Shown here piece after piece: positions 1-8,847 of a DNA stretch of 46,856 nucleotides (position 1 is the first letter of the stretch; the number at the start of each line of letters is the position of its first letter). Position numbers and translations under genes: made by a program. The notes beneath the pieces were generated by a model. The model was given only the letters and a program-made list of their open reading frames with translations, had not been told where the DNA came from and did not search any database. The stretch lies in NCBI GenBank assembly GCA_030528905.1, contig JAUMXZ010000004.1:1-46856 (forward strand), written 5' to 3'. Source of the DNA: Clostridia bacterium (lineage in GTDB: Bacteria; Bacillota; Clostridia; Oscillospirales; Acutalibacteraceae).

Positions 1-494
1 AATTCATCTACTATATAAAACTCGCCCTTCGTACCCTCCTGTACTGAAAATGTGAGGTCCTTTAAATTATTCATATCAATATTTGCATCTTTTGGAACTA
101 ACATATACTGAGATGACTTTATATATCTGTCTGTAAAGTCCACTTGTTTTGATCTCTCTTCGGTTATCGTCATAGCTGACGCTACTATTTGGCCCTTGCC
201 CGATTTAAGAGAATCTATTAAAAAGTCAAAGTCGATACTAACAACCTTTAAAGAAACACCCATATCCTTTGCTATTTCATTAGCAATATCCATATCAATA
301 CCCTCTACTCTGCCTGCATAGCCTATATATTCAAACGGCGGAAATGTTGGATTTGTAAGGATCACTAATTCTCCTTTTTGCTTTACTGCATCAACATTTG
401 GGGTATTGCTATCAGGATCTATAGCTTTATTTGAACACGAACAAATACATAACAGAGATAAACATAAGCAGCAGATTATAATAAATCTTTTCAT
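1..494 (-). CDS. Amino-acid ABC transporter substrate-binding lipoprotein (3'-truncated by window edge)
   Basis: The minus-strand frame opens at ATG 494, with a CCTCCT complement (AGGAGG) at 500-505, and stays open to the window edge, so about 164 N-terminal residues are present. The protein starts with a short charged-hydrophobic signal and a Cys-rich lipobox (LLCICSC), so it is probably a lipid-anchored extracellular receptor. After it come GELVILTNPTFPPFEY, GIDMDIANEIAKDMG, and the ITEERSKQVDFT segment. These are typical of family 3 solute-binding proteins (SBP_bac_3) that deliver polar amino acids to ABC importers. Permease and ATPase genes would lie outside the window. The M14 peptidase gene ends 30 bases upstream on the same strand, so the two may be cotranscribed. 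The ligand cannot be stated from this fragment. Confidence 0.88.
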   Translation of the reverse strand, partial: MKRFIIICCLCLSLLCICSCSNKAIDPDSNTPNVDAVKQKGELVILTNPTFPPFEYIGYAGRVEGIDMDIANEIAKDMGVSLKVVSIDFDFLIDSLKSGKGQIVASAMTITEERSKQVDFTDRYIKSSQYMLVPKDANIDMNNLKDLTFSVQEGTKGEFYIVDE

Positions 495-524
495 TTAAAC
501 CTCCTTTAATTTATAAACAACATA

Positions 525-1460
525 TTAAATCTGTGTATCCACAAGATAAAAAAACATATTTCTAAGCCTATAGTATATATTTTTCAAGTCAGACATAGGT
601 AATGGGTTTACACCTTTTCCCACTTCAACAGTAAATGCCGGTTTATTAAAATAAGAGATAAACCAGTCTTTAAAGCCGCCAAAAGAGGCTATTTTTTCAT
701 CAGGCTCTGATAGCTTATAGCCGCTTTCTTTTGCTAACATAACAGCAATTTCTTTTGAATTTTTTGGGGTATTACCATTAAAAGAATAATAAATTTCTTC
801 GCCCTGCGAGTGAAATGCAACAGCCGAACAAAAATTCTTAGCTTTACACAGCTGTGTTAAAAACTTGGTTTCCTGCTCACTGTGAGCATACTCACCTCCG
901 TAGCGAGTTCTGCTTGGGCCGTTAATATTATTTTCTATTTCTATTCTCCGAAGCTTCTCCCACATCGCATCAAAATTATGATTAAGGTCTACACCTCTTG
1001 CATTTGCCTGCCAAATATCTAAATTACCGTTACATATTTTTCTCACAAGCCACTTGTATTCTCCGGCACTTTCTTCACCGTGCAAAAAGATCTCAACTCC
1101 ATCAGGATTTATGCAAGGGATTATAAAGAAGCCCTGTTTATCAAGTTTCTTTTTGATAAACTCACTGTTTTTTGACTCATTTAGAAGGTCAAACAAAAAC
1201 ACAAGCAGCACAAGGGCAGTAATATTTTCCATAGCGTGAAATGCAGCACAAAGCAAGACTGGTCTTTTTTGATTACCTATAGCTATACAGTCAATATCGC
1301 GATGACAAGTGCTTTTGGGCGAGGAATCAAATTCTATTCTTACTTCCTTTACATCTTTTATTTTCTTAATAATTTCTTTTCTGCTTTCGTAGTCTGCAGA
1401 CTTAAAATTTTCGATTACACTATTGATATAAAGAAAATCATTTGAAAAAAAGTTTCTCAT
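525..1460 (-). CDS. M14-family zinc carboxypeptidase, probably cytoplasmic
   Basis: A 311-residue M14 metallopeptidase. The zinc ligands are visible as H75 and E78 (FHAMEN) and H217 (AVAFHSQGE), with the general base at E279 (FTVEVGKG). The substrate-binding stretch ARGVDLNHNF is at 154-163. The context resembles gamma-D-glutamyl-meso-diaminopimelate peptidases and MpaA-like murein-peptide amidases, so a role in trimming cell-wall peptides is plausible, but the substrate is inferred. No signal peptide, LysM or SH3 domain is visible, which argues for a cytoplasmic recycling enzyme rather than a secreted wall hydrolase. The start ATG 1460 has a GGGGGTGA ribosome binding site just upstream. The gene is followed after 30 bases by an amino-acid binding lipoprotein gene, so uptake and breakdown of peptides or amino acids may be linked. 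Confidence 0.85.
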   Translation of the reverse strand: MRNFFSNDFLYINSVIENFKSADYESRKEIIKKIKDVKEVRIEFDSSPKSTCHRDIDCIAIGNQKRPVLLCAAFHAMENITALVLLVFLFDLLNESKNSEFIKKKLDKQGFFIIPCINPDGVEIFLHGEESAGEYKWLVRKICNGNLDIWQANARGVDLNHNFDAMWEKLRRIEIENNINGPSRTRYGGEYAHSEQETKFLTQLCKAKNFCSAVAFHSQGEEIYYSFNGNTPKNSKEIAVMLAKESGYKLSEPDEKIASFGGFKDWFISYFNKPAFTVEVGKGVNPLPMSDLKNIYYRLRNMFFYLVDTQI

Positions 1461-1493
1461 TTTGAAAAATCACCCCCAAAGTATCATATGCTG

Positions 1494-1502
1494 TGGTATA
1501 AT
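1494..1502 (+). promoter_or_regulatory. Extended -10 promoter for nudF-nadE-abcF
   Basis: TGG followed by a perfect TATAAT (1497-1502) forms an extended -10 element about 40 bases before the nudF start. No -35 hexamer is recognisable at the usual distance, which fits an extended -10 promoter. It lies in the divergent gap between the M14 peptidase and nudF. Confidence 0.55.
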
Positions 1503-1543
1503 GTGTATATAACACAAATCTATTTACTATGGAGGCTTAACTT

Positions 1544-2104
1544 ATGGAAAAAAATGATTTACTTTTTGAGAAGACTCTTTCACATAAAGAAATATTCAAC
1601 GGCAGGGTATTACATGTTTTTGAAGATCAGGTAGAATTACCCAACAAACATACATCATCCCGAGAAATAATAGAACATCCCGGCGGAGTATGTATAGCCG
1701 CATTAACAGAAAACAACGAATTGCTGCTTGTCAAGCAGTTCAGATACCCTTATAAAGAAGTTATTTTAGAAGTTCCGGCGGGTAAACTTGAAAAAAATCA
1801 GACTCCTCTTGAAAACGGTATCAGAGAACTCGAGGAAGAAACCGGAGCCATAGGAGAAAATTTTATAAGTCTTGGCGAAATGTACCCATCACCGGGCTAC
1901 TCATCTGAAATACTTTATATGTTTTTTTGTAATGTTAAGGAGATCAAAAAAACAAATTTTGATGTCGATGAATTTTTGGAAATTCACACAATACCTCTTG
2001 AAAAATGTGTCGAAATGGTACTCAACAATGAAATACACGATGCTAAAAGTCAGCTTGTTATACTTAAAACATACTATATGCTAAAAAATAAAAAACTTAT
2101 ATAA
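1544..2104 (+). CDS. nudF: Nudix hydrolase, ADP-ribose pyrophosphatase type
   Basis: A 186-residue Nudix hydrolase of ADP-ribose pyrophosphatase size, expected to split ADP-ribose into AMP and ribose 5-phosphate using Mg2+. The Nudix box spans residues 80-102, starting GKLEKN and ending RELEEETG, so the catalytic RE...EE core is intact. The first Glu of the consensus box is Gln here (Q86). A YPSPGYSSEI motif follows the box, and a proline at this spacing is characteristic of ADP-ribose-specific members. ATG 1544 has GGAGG at 1531-1535. It is the first gene after an extended -10 promoter. NAD synthase follows in the same direction, so the pair may couple ADP-ribose recycling to NAD synthesis. 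Confidence 0.9.
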   Translation: MEKNDLLFEKTLSHKEIFNGRVLHVFEDQVELPNKHTSSREIIEHPGGVCIAALTENNELLLVKQFRYPYKEVILEVPAGKLEKNQTPLENGIRELEEETGAIGENFISLGEMYPSPGYSSEILYMFFCNVKEIKKTNFDVDEFLEIHTIPLEKCVEMVLNNEIHDAKSQLVILKTYYMLKNKKLI

Positions 2105-2193
2105 TATCTTCTGAAAAATTATAGCATATCATAGCACTTAATACAAGTTTTTGACTAAAACTGACCTGATAATATGTTAAAGGATTGGATATA

Positions 2194-4095
2194 ATGAATT
2201 ACGGATTTTTAAAAGTAGGCTGTGTAAATATTGGCTTAAATATATGCGATTGTGAGCACAATACAAACGAAATAATCTCAAAAATAGATATGGCATATAA
2301 AGAACAAATAAAGCTGCTTGTTTTTCCTGAATTGGTTATAAGCGGCTGTACGTGTCAGGATCTGTTTTTCCAGAAAACTCTTCTTGACGGCGTTTTAACT
2401 TCACTTCTGAAGATCACAAAGTCTACGCATAACAAAGATATGATAGTCGTTTTAGGCTTGCCACTTGTTAACGATCAAAAATTATATAACTGTGCTGCAG
2501 TAATCTCACAAGGTAAAATTCTTGGCATAGTGCCTAAATCAAACTTAACTTACGATGAAATGAGATATTTTTCAAAACCTTATGATTTACCCGATAAAAT
2601 ATCTTTTGGTAACTATGACATTCCATTTTCAGAAAACCTGATTTTTTCTTGTCAAAGTATGTCTAATTTTAAGTTTGGCGTTTTGTTTGAAACTCAGGAT
2701 ATAAATTCTTTTCTGATATCATCAAATTACATCTTAAACGGTGCAAATATAATAGTAAGTCTTGGCGGCTTAGCCGATTTTTCAGATTCGCTCTCAAAAA
2801 GAAAAACCACTCTGAAAGAACAGAGCAGTCAACTTCACTGTGGTTATATTTTTGCAAATACCGGTCTTGGAGAATCTTCAACTGATAAAGTGTTCGCCGG
2901 ACAAAATATAATAGCTGAGAACGGCGAAATTTTAGCTTTAAGTGAACCTTTTAACCCTTGTATCACATCTTCCTGCTTTGACTTGGATCTTTTAGAAGCA
3001 TTTAAACTAAAAACTCCTTCCAAAACTCCGCTTTATAAATGCACTAAAATCGAGTTTAATCTTAACTTAGACAAGATATCATCTATTGATCGGAAAATAA
3101 CCCCTGCCCCATTTATTCCGACAGATCTTAACCGGGCTGATTATTTTGAACAAATACTTATGTTTCAATGCGAGGGGCTCAAGAAAAGAATCAAACACAT
3201 AAACGCAAAAAAATTGATAATCGGAATCTCCGGCGGCTTAGACTCTACTCTTGCTCTTTTGGTTTGTGTAAGAACCATAAAACAGCTTAACCTTGACAGC
3301 AGCGACATTATAGCCGTTACTATGCCGTGTTTTGGGACAAGCAGCCGTACTTATAAAAATGCAAACACTTTGTGCGAACACTTAGGTGTTACGGTCAAAG
3401 AAATTCCTGTAAAAGATGAGGTCCTGCTGCACTTTAAAGATATCGATCAGGATATAAATAACCACGATGCAACTTATGAAAATGCTCAGGCTCGTATAAG
3501 AACTCTTATCCTTATGGATTTAGCCAATAAACATTCCGGCATCGTCATCGGAACAGGCGATTTATCTGAAATAGCTCTTGGTTTTTGCACCTACAACGGA
3601 GATCATATGTCTATGTATTCTGTTAATTCCTCGTTACCTAAGACTCTTATTCAGGATATTGTAGCCTATGTTTCCACCGTTTGCGAGGACACTCTTCTAA
3701 AAAATACGCTTAACGATATAGTCGCAACACCTATAAGTCCGGAGCTTCTGCCAAGTGACAATGCTAATCTTTTGCAAAAAACAGAGGATATAATCGGTCC
3801 GTATGAACTTCACGACTTCTTTTTGTACTATATATATTCTTACGGCTTTACACCTGAAAAAATATTTAAACTTGCAAAACTTGCTTTTAGTGATAAATAT
3901 ACAACTAAAACTATTTGTAAGTGGCTTTGTGTTTTCTACAAACGATTCTTCGCTTCGCAATTTAAGCGTTCCTGTTCACCTGATGCTGTAAAATCAAGTT
4001 CTATAAGCCTTAGTCCCAGAGGCGGCTTATATATGCCAAGTGATGCTGTTTGTAAGCTGTGGCTTGACCAGATAGATAAGATAAAAAACTTTTAA
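2194..4095 (+). CDS. nadE: NAD(+) synthase with degenerate glutaminase domain
   Basis: A two-domain NAD synthase of 633 residues that amidates deamido-NAD with ATP. Residues 1 to about 270 form a nitrilase-like glutaminase domain. Its Glu (FPEL, E46) and Lys (VPKSN, K115) are present, but the position of the nucleophilic Cys, normally within a CEDLW-like motif, is Phe165 (FGVLFETQD). The C-terminal synthetase domain looks intact: SGGLDST at 346-352, GTGDLSEIALGFCTYNGD, then HMSMY and a PKTL segment. I chose ATG 2194 because AAAGGA at 2179-2184 is spaced for it; an in-frame TTG at 2185 abuts that site and cannot use it. As read, the enzyme should use free ammonia, or ammonia from a partner, rather than glutamine. 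The ABC-F gene starts 12 bases downstream. Confidence 0.92.
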   Translation: MNYGFLKVGCVNIGLNICDCEHNTNEIISKIDMAYKEQIKLLVFPELVISGCTCQDLFFQKTLLDGVLTSLLKITKSTHNKDMIVVLGLPLVNDQKLYNCAAVISQGKILGIVPKSNLTYDEMRYFSKPYDLPDKISFGNYDIPFSENLIFSCQSMSNFKFGVLFETQDINSFLISSNYILNGANIIVSLGGLADFSDSLSKRKTTLKEQSSQLHCGYIFANTGLGESSTDKVFAGQNIIAENGEILALSEPFNPCITSSCFDLDLLEAFKLKTPSKTPLYKCTKIEFNLNLDKISSIDRKITPAPFIPTDLNRADYFEQILMFQCEGLKKRIKHINAKKLIIGISGGLDSTLALLVCVRTIKQLNLDSSDIIAVTMPCFGTSSRTYKNANTLCEHLGVTVKEIPVKDEVLLHFKDIDQDINNHDATYENAQARIRTLILMDLANKHSGIVIGTGDLSEIALGFCTYNGDHMSMYSVNSSLPKTLIQDIVAYVSTVCEDTLLKNTLNDIVATPISPELLPSDNANLLQKTEDIIGPYELHDFFLYYIYSYGFTPEKIFKLAKLAFSDKYTTKTICKWLCVFYKRFFASQFKRSCSPDAVKSSSISLSPRGGLYMPSDAVCKLWLDQIDKIKNF

Positions 4096-4107
4096 TTGGA
4101 GAAATTT

Positions 4108-6030
4108 ATGCACTATACTATAAATGGCGGCTGTGTAGCTTATGGAGCCAATGTAATAATAGATGATATACACTTTGAAATTAAAAATAATGAACATATC
4201 TCAATAGTGGGCAGAAACGGCTGCGGAAAAACTACCTTTCTAAAGCTGATAAACGGAGAATTACCTCTTGAAAGCGTATCGAGTGAGCAGAAAATATCTC
4301 TGTCTAAATCTGAAAATTTAATCGTAGGATATTTAAAACAGATCTCCTTTGATGACTATTCTATTAGTATGCAGGATGAAGTGAAAAAAGCTTTTAAACA
4401 TATCTTCGAGCTTGAAGCGCAAATGTCTGATCTTCAGAAAATATTAGAAAACAGTCAAGATAAAACCTTAATACAAAAATACTCCGATTTAGAACAGGAA
4501 TATGAATTCTTAGGCGGCTACTATTATAAAAAAGAATTTGAGACAGTTTTAAAAAAATTTGGCTTTACTCAGGAAGATAAGCTAAAAAAACTAAGTGAAT
4601 TTTCAGGCGGTCAATGTACTAAAATCGCCTTTGTTAAACTGCTGTTATCCAAACCTGATATACTGCTTCTTGATGAGCCTACTAACCACCTTGATATGAC
4701 AACGGTGCAGTGGCTTGAAGAATATCTGAAAACTTATCCAAGAGCTATTATAACCGTATCTCACGATCAAATGTTTTTAGATAAAATAACAGATATCGTG
4801 TATGAGATTGAACACAAAAAAATGAAACGCTATGTCGGTAATTACAGTAAATTTAAACTGCTAAAAAAAGCTGCCTATGAAAAACAACTAAAAGATTACG
4901 CCTTGCAGCAAAAGAAAATCAAACAGCTTGAGACTACTGTGGAAAAATTCAGATATAAGGCTACAAAAGCTTCTATGGCACAATCTAAACTCAAGCAGAT
5001 AGAGCGTATTGATATAATAAAACCTCCAGATAAAGCTGATACAAAATCCTTTTTTTCAAATATCAAGCCTGTTCTGGAAAGCGGTAATGATGTTCTTGAA
5101 GTTAAAGACCTGAAAATCGGCTATGATACGGTTTTAAGTACGGTTAATTTATCTTTAAAAAAACATCAAAAACTCGGTATTATCGGCGATAATGGCCTTG
5201 GTAAATCTACTTTCTTAAAAACTATAACCAAAAAAATCAAGCCCTTAGGCGGAGCCTTCTATTTTGGCGCTAATGTAAAAATCGGTTATTTTGATCAGCA
5301 GTTAGCCCTGTATCAAAGTAACCAAACAGTATTTGATAACTATAGCGATGAGTTTCCCTATCTTAACCAGACAGAAATAAGAAATGATTTAGCCGCTTTC
5401 GTCTTCAGAGGTGATGATGTTTTTAAAACTATAAATATGCTCTCAGGCGGCGAAAAAGGCCGCTTAGCACTTTGTAAACTGCTCAAAAAAAGACCTAATG
5501 TTTTAATCCTCGATGAACCTACCAATCATATGGATATACTCGGCAAGGAATCACTTGAGAATATTTTGAAAAACTTCGACGGCACTATTATATGCGTTTC
5601 TCACGATAGATACTTCGTTCAGGAAGTCTGTGACTGTCTTCTGGTTTTTGACAAAGACTGTGTAACATATTACCCCTATGGCTATAAAGATTATCAGCAA
5701 AAAAAGCTTCTGGCGCCAACGATTATACCTGATACTGCTAAAAAATCAACCGCTTCTGCAAAAGAGAAAAAAACTCATCAGAATCCTTTGAAAAAAGCTC
5801 GACAGCTTACAAGTAAGATAAAAAAACTTGAGGCTGAGATCTTAATTTTAGAAGAAAACTCTGATAATCTTAAAAATCAGCTTAGCTTACCTGAAAATAT
5901 AAGTGATTATCAAAAACTTACGGATATTCAAAATATGATAAAAGAAAATGAGGCAAAGCTTGATAATAGTTTAGCTGTTTGGGAATCACTTAATAATGAA
6001 CTCGAAATTATAAATAAAAATTTAGGATAA
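4108..6030 (+). CDS. ABC-F family ATPase (ribosome-associated type)
   Basis: A 640-residue soluble protein with two ABC ATPase domains and no membrane segments, as in ABC-F proteins that act on ribosomes. The first domain has Walker A GRNGCGKTT (35-43), signature FSGGQ, and Walker B DILLLDEPTNHLD. The second has GDNGLGKST, LSGGEKGR and NVLILDEPTNHMD. A charged linker of about 80 residues lies between them, and a Lys/Glu-rich coiled coil closes the C terminus, as in YdiF/Uup-like members. I cannot tell whether it is a translation factor or an antibiotic-resistance ABC-F. ATG 4108 is chosen because GGAG at 4098-4101 fits it; the upstream in-frame TTG at 4096 overlaps the site. It is last in the unit and ends just before a strong terminator. 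Confidence 0.9.
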   Translation: MHYTINGGCVAYGANVIIDDIHFEIKNNEHISIVGRNGCGKTTFLKLINGELPLESVSSEQKISLSKSENLIVGYLKQISFDDYSISMQDEVKKAFKHIFELEAQMSDLQKILENSQDKTLIQKYSDLEQEYEFLGGYYYKKEFETVLKKFGFTQEDKLKKLSEFSGGQCTKIAFVKLLLSKPDILLLDEPTNHLDMTTVQWLEEYLKTYPRAIITVSHDQMFLDKITDIVYEIEHKKMKRYVGNYSKFKLLKKAAYEKQLKDYALQQKKIKQLETTVEKFRYKATKASMAQSKLKQIERIDIIKPPDKADTKSFFSNIKPVLESGNDVLEVKDLKIGYDTVLSTVNLSLKKHQKLGIIGDNGLGKSTFLKTITKKIKPLGGAFYFGANVKIGYFDQQLALYQSNQTVFDNYSDEFPYLNQTEIRNDLAAFVFRGDDVFKTINMLSGGEKGRLALCKLLKKRPNVLILDEPTNHMDILGKESLENILKNFDGTIICVSHDRYFVQEVCDCLLVFDKDCVTYYPYGYKDYQQKKLLAPTIIPDTAKKSTASAKEKKTHQNPLKKARQLTSKIKKLEAEILILEENSDNLKNQLSLPENISDYQKLTDIQNMIKENEAKLDNSLAVWESLNNELEIINKNLG

Positions 6031-6034
6031 AAAA

Positions 6035-6071
6035 AGCAGGGCTTTTAAAATTTTTAAGCCCTGCTATTTTT
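6035..6071. terminator. Bidirectional terminator between abcF and MBL gene
   Basis: A ten-base perfect stem, AGCAGGGCTT (6035-6044) against AAGCCCTGCT (6056-6065), is flanked by an A-run on the left and ATTTTT on the right. It can therefore stop transcription from both converging genes. Its right arm covers the stop codon of the minus-strand gene. Confidence 0.88.
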
Positions 6072-6996
6072 GCGTGAATACCTTTATCCCATCACCATTA
6101 CTTACCGCTGTAACAGTTTGGTTTAAATCTGTTCTGTAAACCTCTATTCCCTTTTCATATAACTTTTGAAGCGTTTCCTGTTTTGGCAAGTCATTACTGT
6201 CTTCCCCTACAGATATTACCGCTAAAATGGGATTTACCGCGTTTAAAAAATCTTTTGAAGTAGATGTTTTACTCCCGTGATGTCCTATTTTTATTAGGTC
6301 TGCTGCTACATCACCTTTATTATCAAGAATTTCATCTTCTTCCTCTTTTTGAGCATCTCCCATAAATAAGAAACTGTCGTCTTTATATGTCATTTTGAGC
6401 ACTATAGAATTATTATTGGTATTGTCCTCATTTTTAGTTATAGGCGCAATTACTTTTATTGACAAATCATCTATCGACAAATCATCTCCGCTTTTTACAT
6501 CTTTAGTAATAACTTCTTTGTGCGAAAGCGCAAACCAAAGGCTTTCATAGGCATATGATGTTGGTTTTATGCTATCCGGAACAGATGAAAATATAAATTT
6601 ATCAATATCAAATTCATAAACAACATTTGTCATCTGCCCTAAATGGTCTTTGTCCGGATGCGTATTTACCAGCAGATCAAGTTTCTTAACACCACATCGC
6701 TTCATATATTGTACCACACTGTTTTTAGAATCCATATCACCTGCATCTATGAGTATATTTTTGTCTTTATACTTGATAAGTATGCTGTCAGCCTTTCCTA
6801 CATCAATAAAATGCACCTGAAGATCGTAATTATCAATTTCTTTATCCATATCAGTAATACCGGATAACTTAAATAATTCGTTCCAGGAGGGTACATTAAA
6901 AAGCTTAAATGTAAATAAAACAGAACTAATCAACAATAGCGCGGCACATATTGAAATTATTATTATTTTTCTATTTCTTTTTATGCCCTCTAACAT
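6064..6996 (-). CDS. Membrane-anchored ComEC-like metallo-beta-lactamase-fold hydrolase
   Basis: A 310-residue protein with one N-terminal membrane segment (about residues 9-31), followed by a metallo-beta-lactamase fold outside the membrane. The metal-binding motif is THPDKDHLG (H113, D115, D117, H118). Later motifs are FLFMGD and IKIGHHGS, which match the C-terminal domain of ComEC/Rec2 DNA-uptake proteins. The ComEC channel and OB domain are missing, so this is a stand-alone member; such proteins are usually annotated only as MBL-fold hydrolases, and a nuclease or phosphodiesterase role is inferred. ATG 6996 has AAAGGAG upstream and overlaps the end of ygiQ by 26 bases, so translation is probably coupled. 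Confidence 0.82.
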   Translation of the reverse strand: MLEGIKRNRKIIIISICAALLLISSVLFTFKLFNVPSWNELFKLSGITDMDKEIDNYDLQVHFIDVGKADSILIKYKDKNILIDAGDMDSKNSVVQYMKRCGVKKLDLLVNTHPDKDHLGQMTNVVYEFDIDKFIFSSVPDSIKPTSYAYESLWFALSHKEVITKDVKSGDDLSIDDLSIKVIAPITKNEDNTNNNSIVLKMTYKDDSFLFMGDAQKEEEDEILDNKGDVAADLIKIGHHGSKTSTSKDFLNAVNPILAVISVGEDSNDLPKQETLQKLYEKGIEVYRTDLNQTVTAVSNGDGIKVFTQK

Positions 6997-8821
6997 TATT
7001 TTTTCTCCTTTTAACAGGTCTTACCACTTGTTTGTCCGATGCTATCAGGCAGTCTTTTGATGTTCCTATCAACTTATCATTTTTTGTGATTCTTAACGCC
7101 TTTAAGACGAGCTTTTTGTTCTTAGGATTAAAATACTGCAGTAATGCTCTTTGCATAGCCTTATCTTCATCACTCTTGGCCACATAAACTTTTTTCATTG
7201 TATATGGGTCAATTTCTGTGTAGAACATACAGGTAGAAATTGTACCCGGTGTGGGATAAAAATCCTGTACTTGTTCCGGACGAATTTTGTGTTTTTTCAA
7301 AAACAGCGCAAGCTTTACCGCATCATTAAGAGTACACCCCGGGTGTGATGACATTAAGTACGGTACAAGATATTGCTCTTTTCCTATCTGCTTTGTTATT
7401 TTGTAAAACTTACTTGCAAATTTCTCATAAACATCTATATGCGGCTTGCCCATACAATCAAGTACATTATCGCAACAATGTTCCGGCGCAACCTTTAATT
7501 GTCCGCTTATATGATGTTTTATAAGCTCATACATAAAGGTGTCATCTTTGTCCTGCATCATATAATCAAATCTGATACCGGAGCGGATAAAAACCTTTTT
7601 TATGCCTTTTATACTTCTTAATTTTCTTAAAATCTCTATGTATTCTTTATGATCAACATAAAGATTTTTACAGGCAGTCGGTGCAAGGCATTTCTTTCCT
7701 TTGCACATACCCATTTTAAGCTGCTTTGTACACGAAGGTTTTCTAAAATTAGCTGTAGGCCCTCCCACATCGTGTATATAACCCTTGAAATTCGGCTTTT
7801 GAGTTAGCTTCTTTGCTTCTTCTATTATAGATTCTTCGCTTCGTGTTGTTATATATTTACCCTGATGAAAAGCTATGGAACAAAAATTACAGTTTCCAAA
7901 ACAGCCCCTGTTATGAGTTATTGAAAACTCTACTTCTTCTATTGCCGGAACACCGCCATATTTTTCATATATCGGGTGATATGTTTTTTCAAACGGCAAT
8001 GAATATACTTTATCTAACTCTTCAGTGTTAAGCGGCTTCATAGGTACATTCTGGACTACTATAACATTATCGTGTCTTTGTATAACAGGTTTTGATATCT
8101 TATAATCCTGTTCATCATTTTGTTTTCTACAGGCTATTGCATATAACTTTTTATCTCTGCTTACCTGCTCAAAACTTGCACACTCAACACACGGCATATA
8201 TTTATAATCCTTGCTGTTCACTTTATAACATATACCCGGTATCTTTTTTATTTCCTCTAAACCTTTATTGTTTTTTAGACAATCTGCTATAAGTACAGTT
8301 TGTTTTTCTCCCATACCAAACGATAAAATATCCGCATCTGAGTCGATTAAAATAGACTTCCTTACCTTGTCATCCCAATAGTCATAATGCGCAAATCTTC
8401 TCAAAGAGGCCTCAAGTCCTCCTATTATTATAGGTATATCTTTATAAATCTTTCTGATTTTTTTTGAATATACTATAACAGCTCTATCCGGTCGGTTATA
8501 TATTTTATTTTTAGCTGAATATATATCATTTTTTCTTTTTTTCTTAGCAACAGTATAGTTGGCTACCATAGAATCTATGTTTCCCGAAGTCACCATAAAG
8601 CCTAATCTTGGCCGGCCGTAGATCATAAAATCGTCATCACTGTCTACATCAGGCTGAGCGATTATTCCTACTTTATAGCCCTCATTTTCCAGCACCCTTG
8701 CTATTATCGCTATTCCAAAGCTCGGATGGTCCACATAAGCATCTCCGGTTACTAATATAAAATCGACTTTATTCCAGCCATTTTTTATCATTTCTTCCCT
8801 TGTCAGCGGCAAAAAACTCAT
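6971..8821 (-). CDS. YgiQ-family radical SAM protein
   Basis: A 616-residue member of the YgiQ (UPF0313) radical SAM family. The N terminus (FLPLTREEM, and VTGDAYVDHPSFG) is the family's typical cobalamin-binding-like domain. The 4Fe-4S motif CxxxCxxC is at C307, C311 and C314 (GCFGNCNFC). A Lys/Arg-rich tail closes the protein. Its substrate is not known for the family. ATG 8821 has a GGAGG site at about 8829-8833. The Na/phosphate cotransporter gene ends 75 bases upstream behind a likely terminator, and the MBL gene overlaps its 3' end. Confidence 0.9.
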   Translation of the reverse strand: MSFLPLTREEMIKNGWNKVDFILVTGDAYVDHPSFGIAIIARVLENEGYKVGIIAQPDVDSDDDFMIYGRPRLGFMVTSGNIDSMVANYTVAKKKRKNDIYSAKNKIYNRPDRAVIVYSKKIRKIYKDIPIIIGGLEASLRRFAHYDYWDDKVRKSILIDSDADILSFGMGEKQTVLIADCLKNNKGLEEIKKIPGICYKVNSKDYKYMPCVECASFEQVSRDKKLYAIACRKQNDEQDYKISKPVIQRHDNVIVVQNVPMKPLNTEELDKVYSLPFEKTYHPIYEKYGGVPAIEEVEFSITHNRGCFGNCNFCSIAFHQGKYITTRSEESIIEEAKKLTQKPNFKGYIHDVGGPTANFRKPSCTKQLKMGMCKGKKCLAPTACKNLYVDHKEYIEILRKLRSIKGIKKVFIRSGIRFDYMMQDKDDTFMYELIKHHISGQLKVAPEHCCDNVLDCMGKPHIDVYEKFASKFYKITKQIGKEQYLVPYLMSSHPGCTLNDAVKLALFLKKHKIRPEQVQDFYPTPGTISTCMFYTEIDPYTMKKVYVAKSDEDKAMQRALLQYFNPKNKKLVLKALRITKNDKLIGTSKDCLIASDKQVVRPVKRRKNNVRGHKKK

Positions 8822-8847
8822 TTAACTTCCTCCGATTGTTTTATTAT

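Noticed and set aside
2151-2178. TTGACT with a TATGTT box 16 bases later, upstream of nadE
   Set aside because: The transcript start it predicts would fall at or after the nadE ribosome binding site, so it cannot drive normal translation of nadE. Read-through from the nudF promoter explains expression better.
2185-2193. TTG start giving a longer NadE
   Set aside because: It directly abuts the AAAGGA ribosome binding site, leaving no spacing; ATG 2194 fits.
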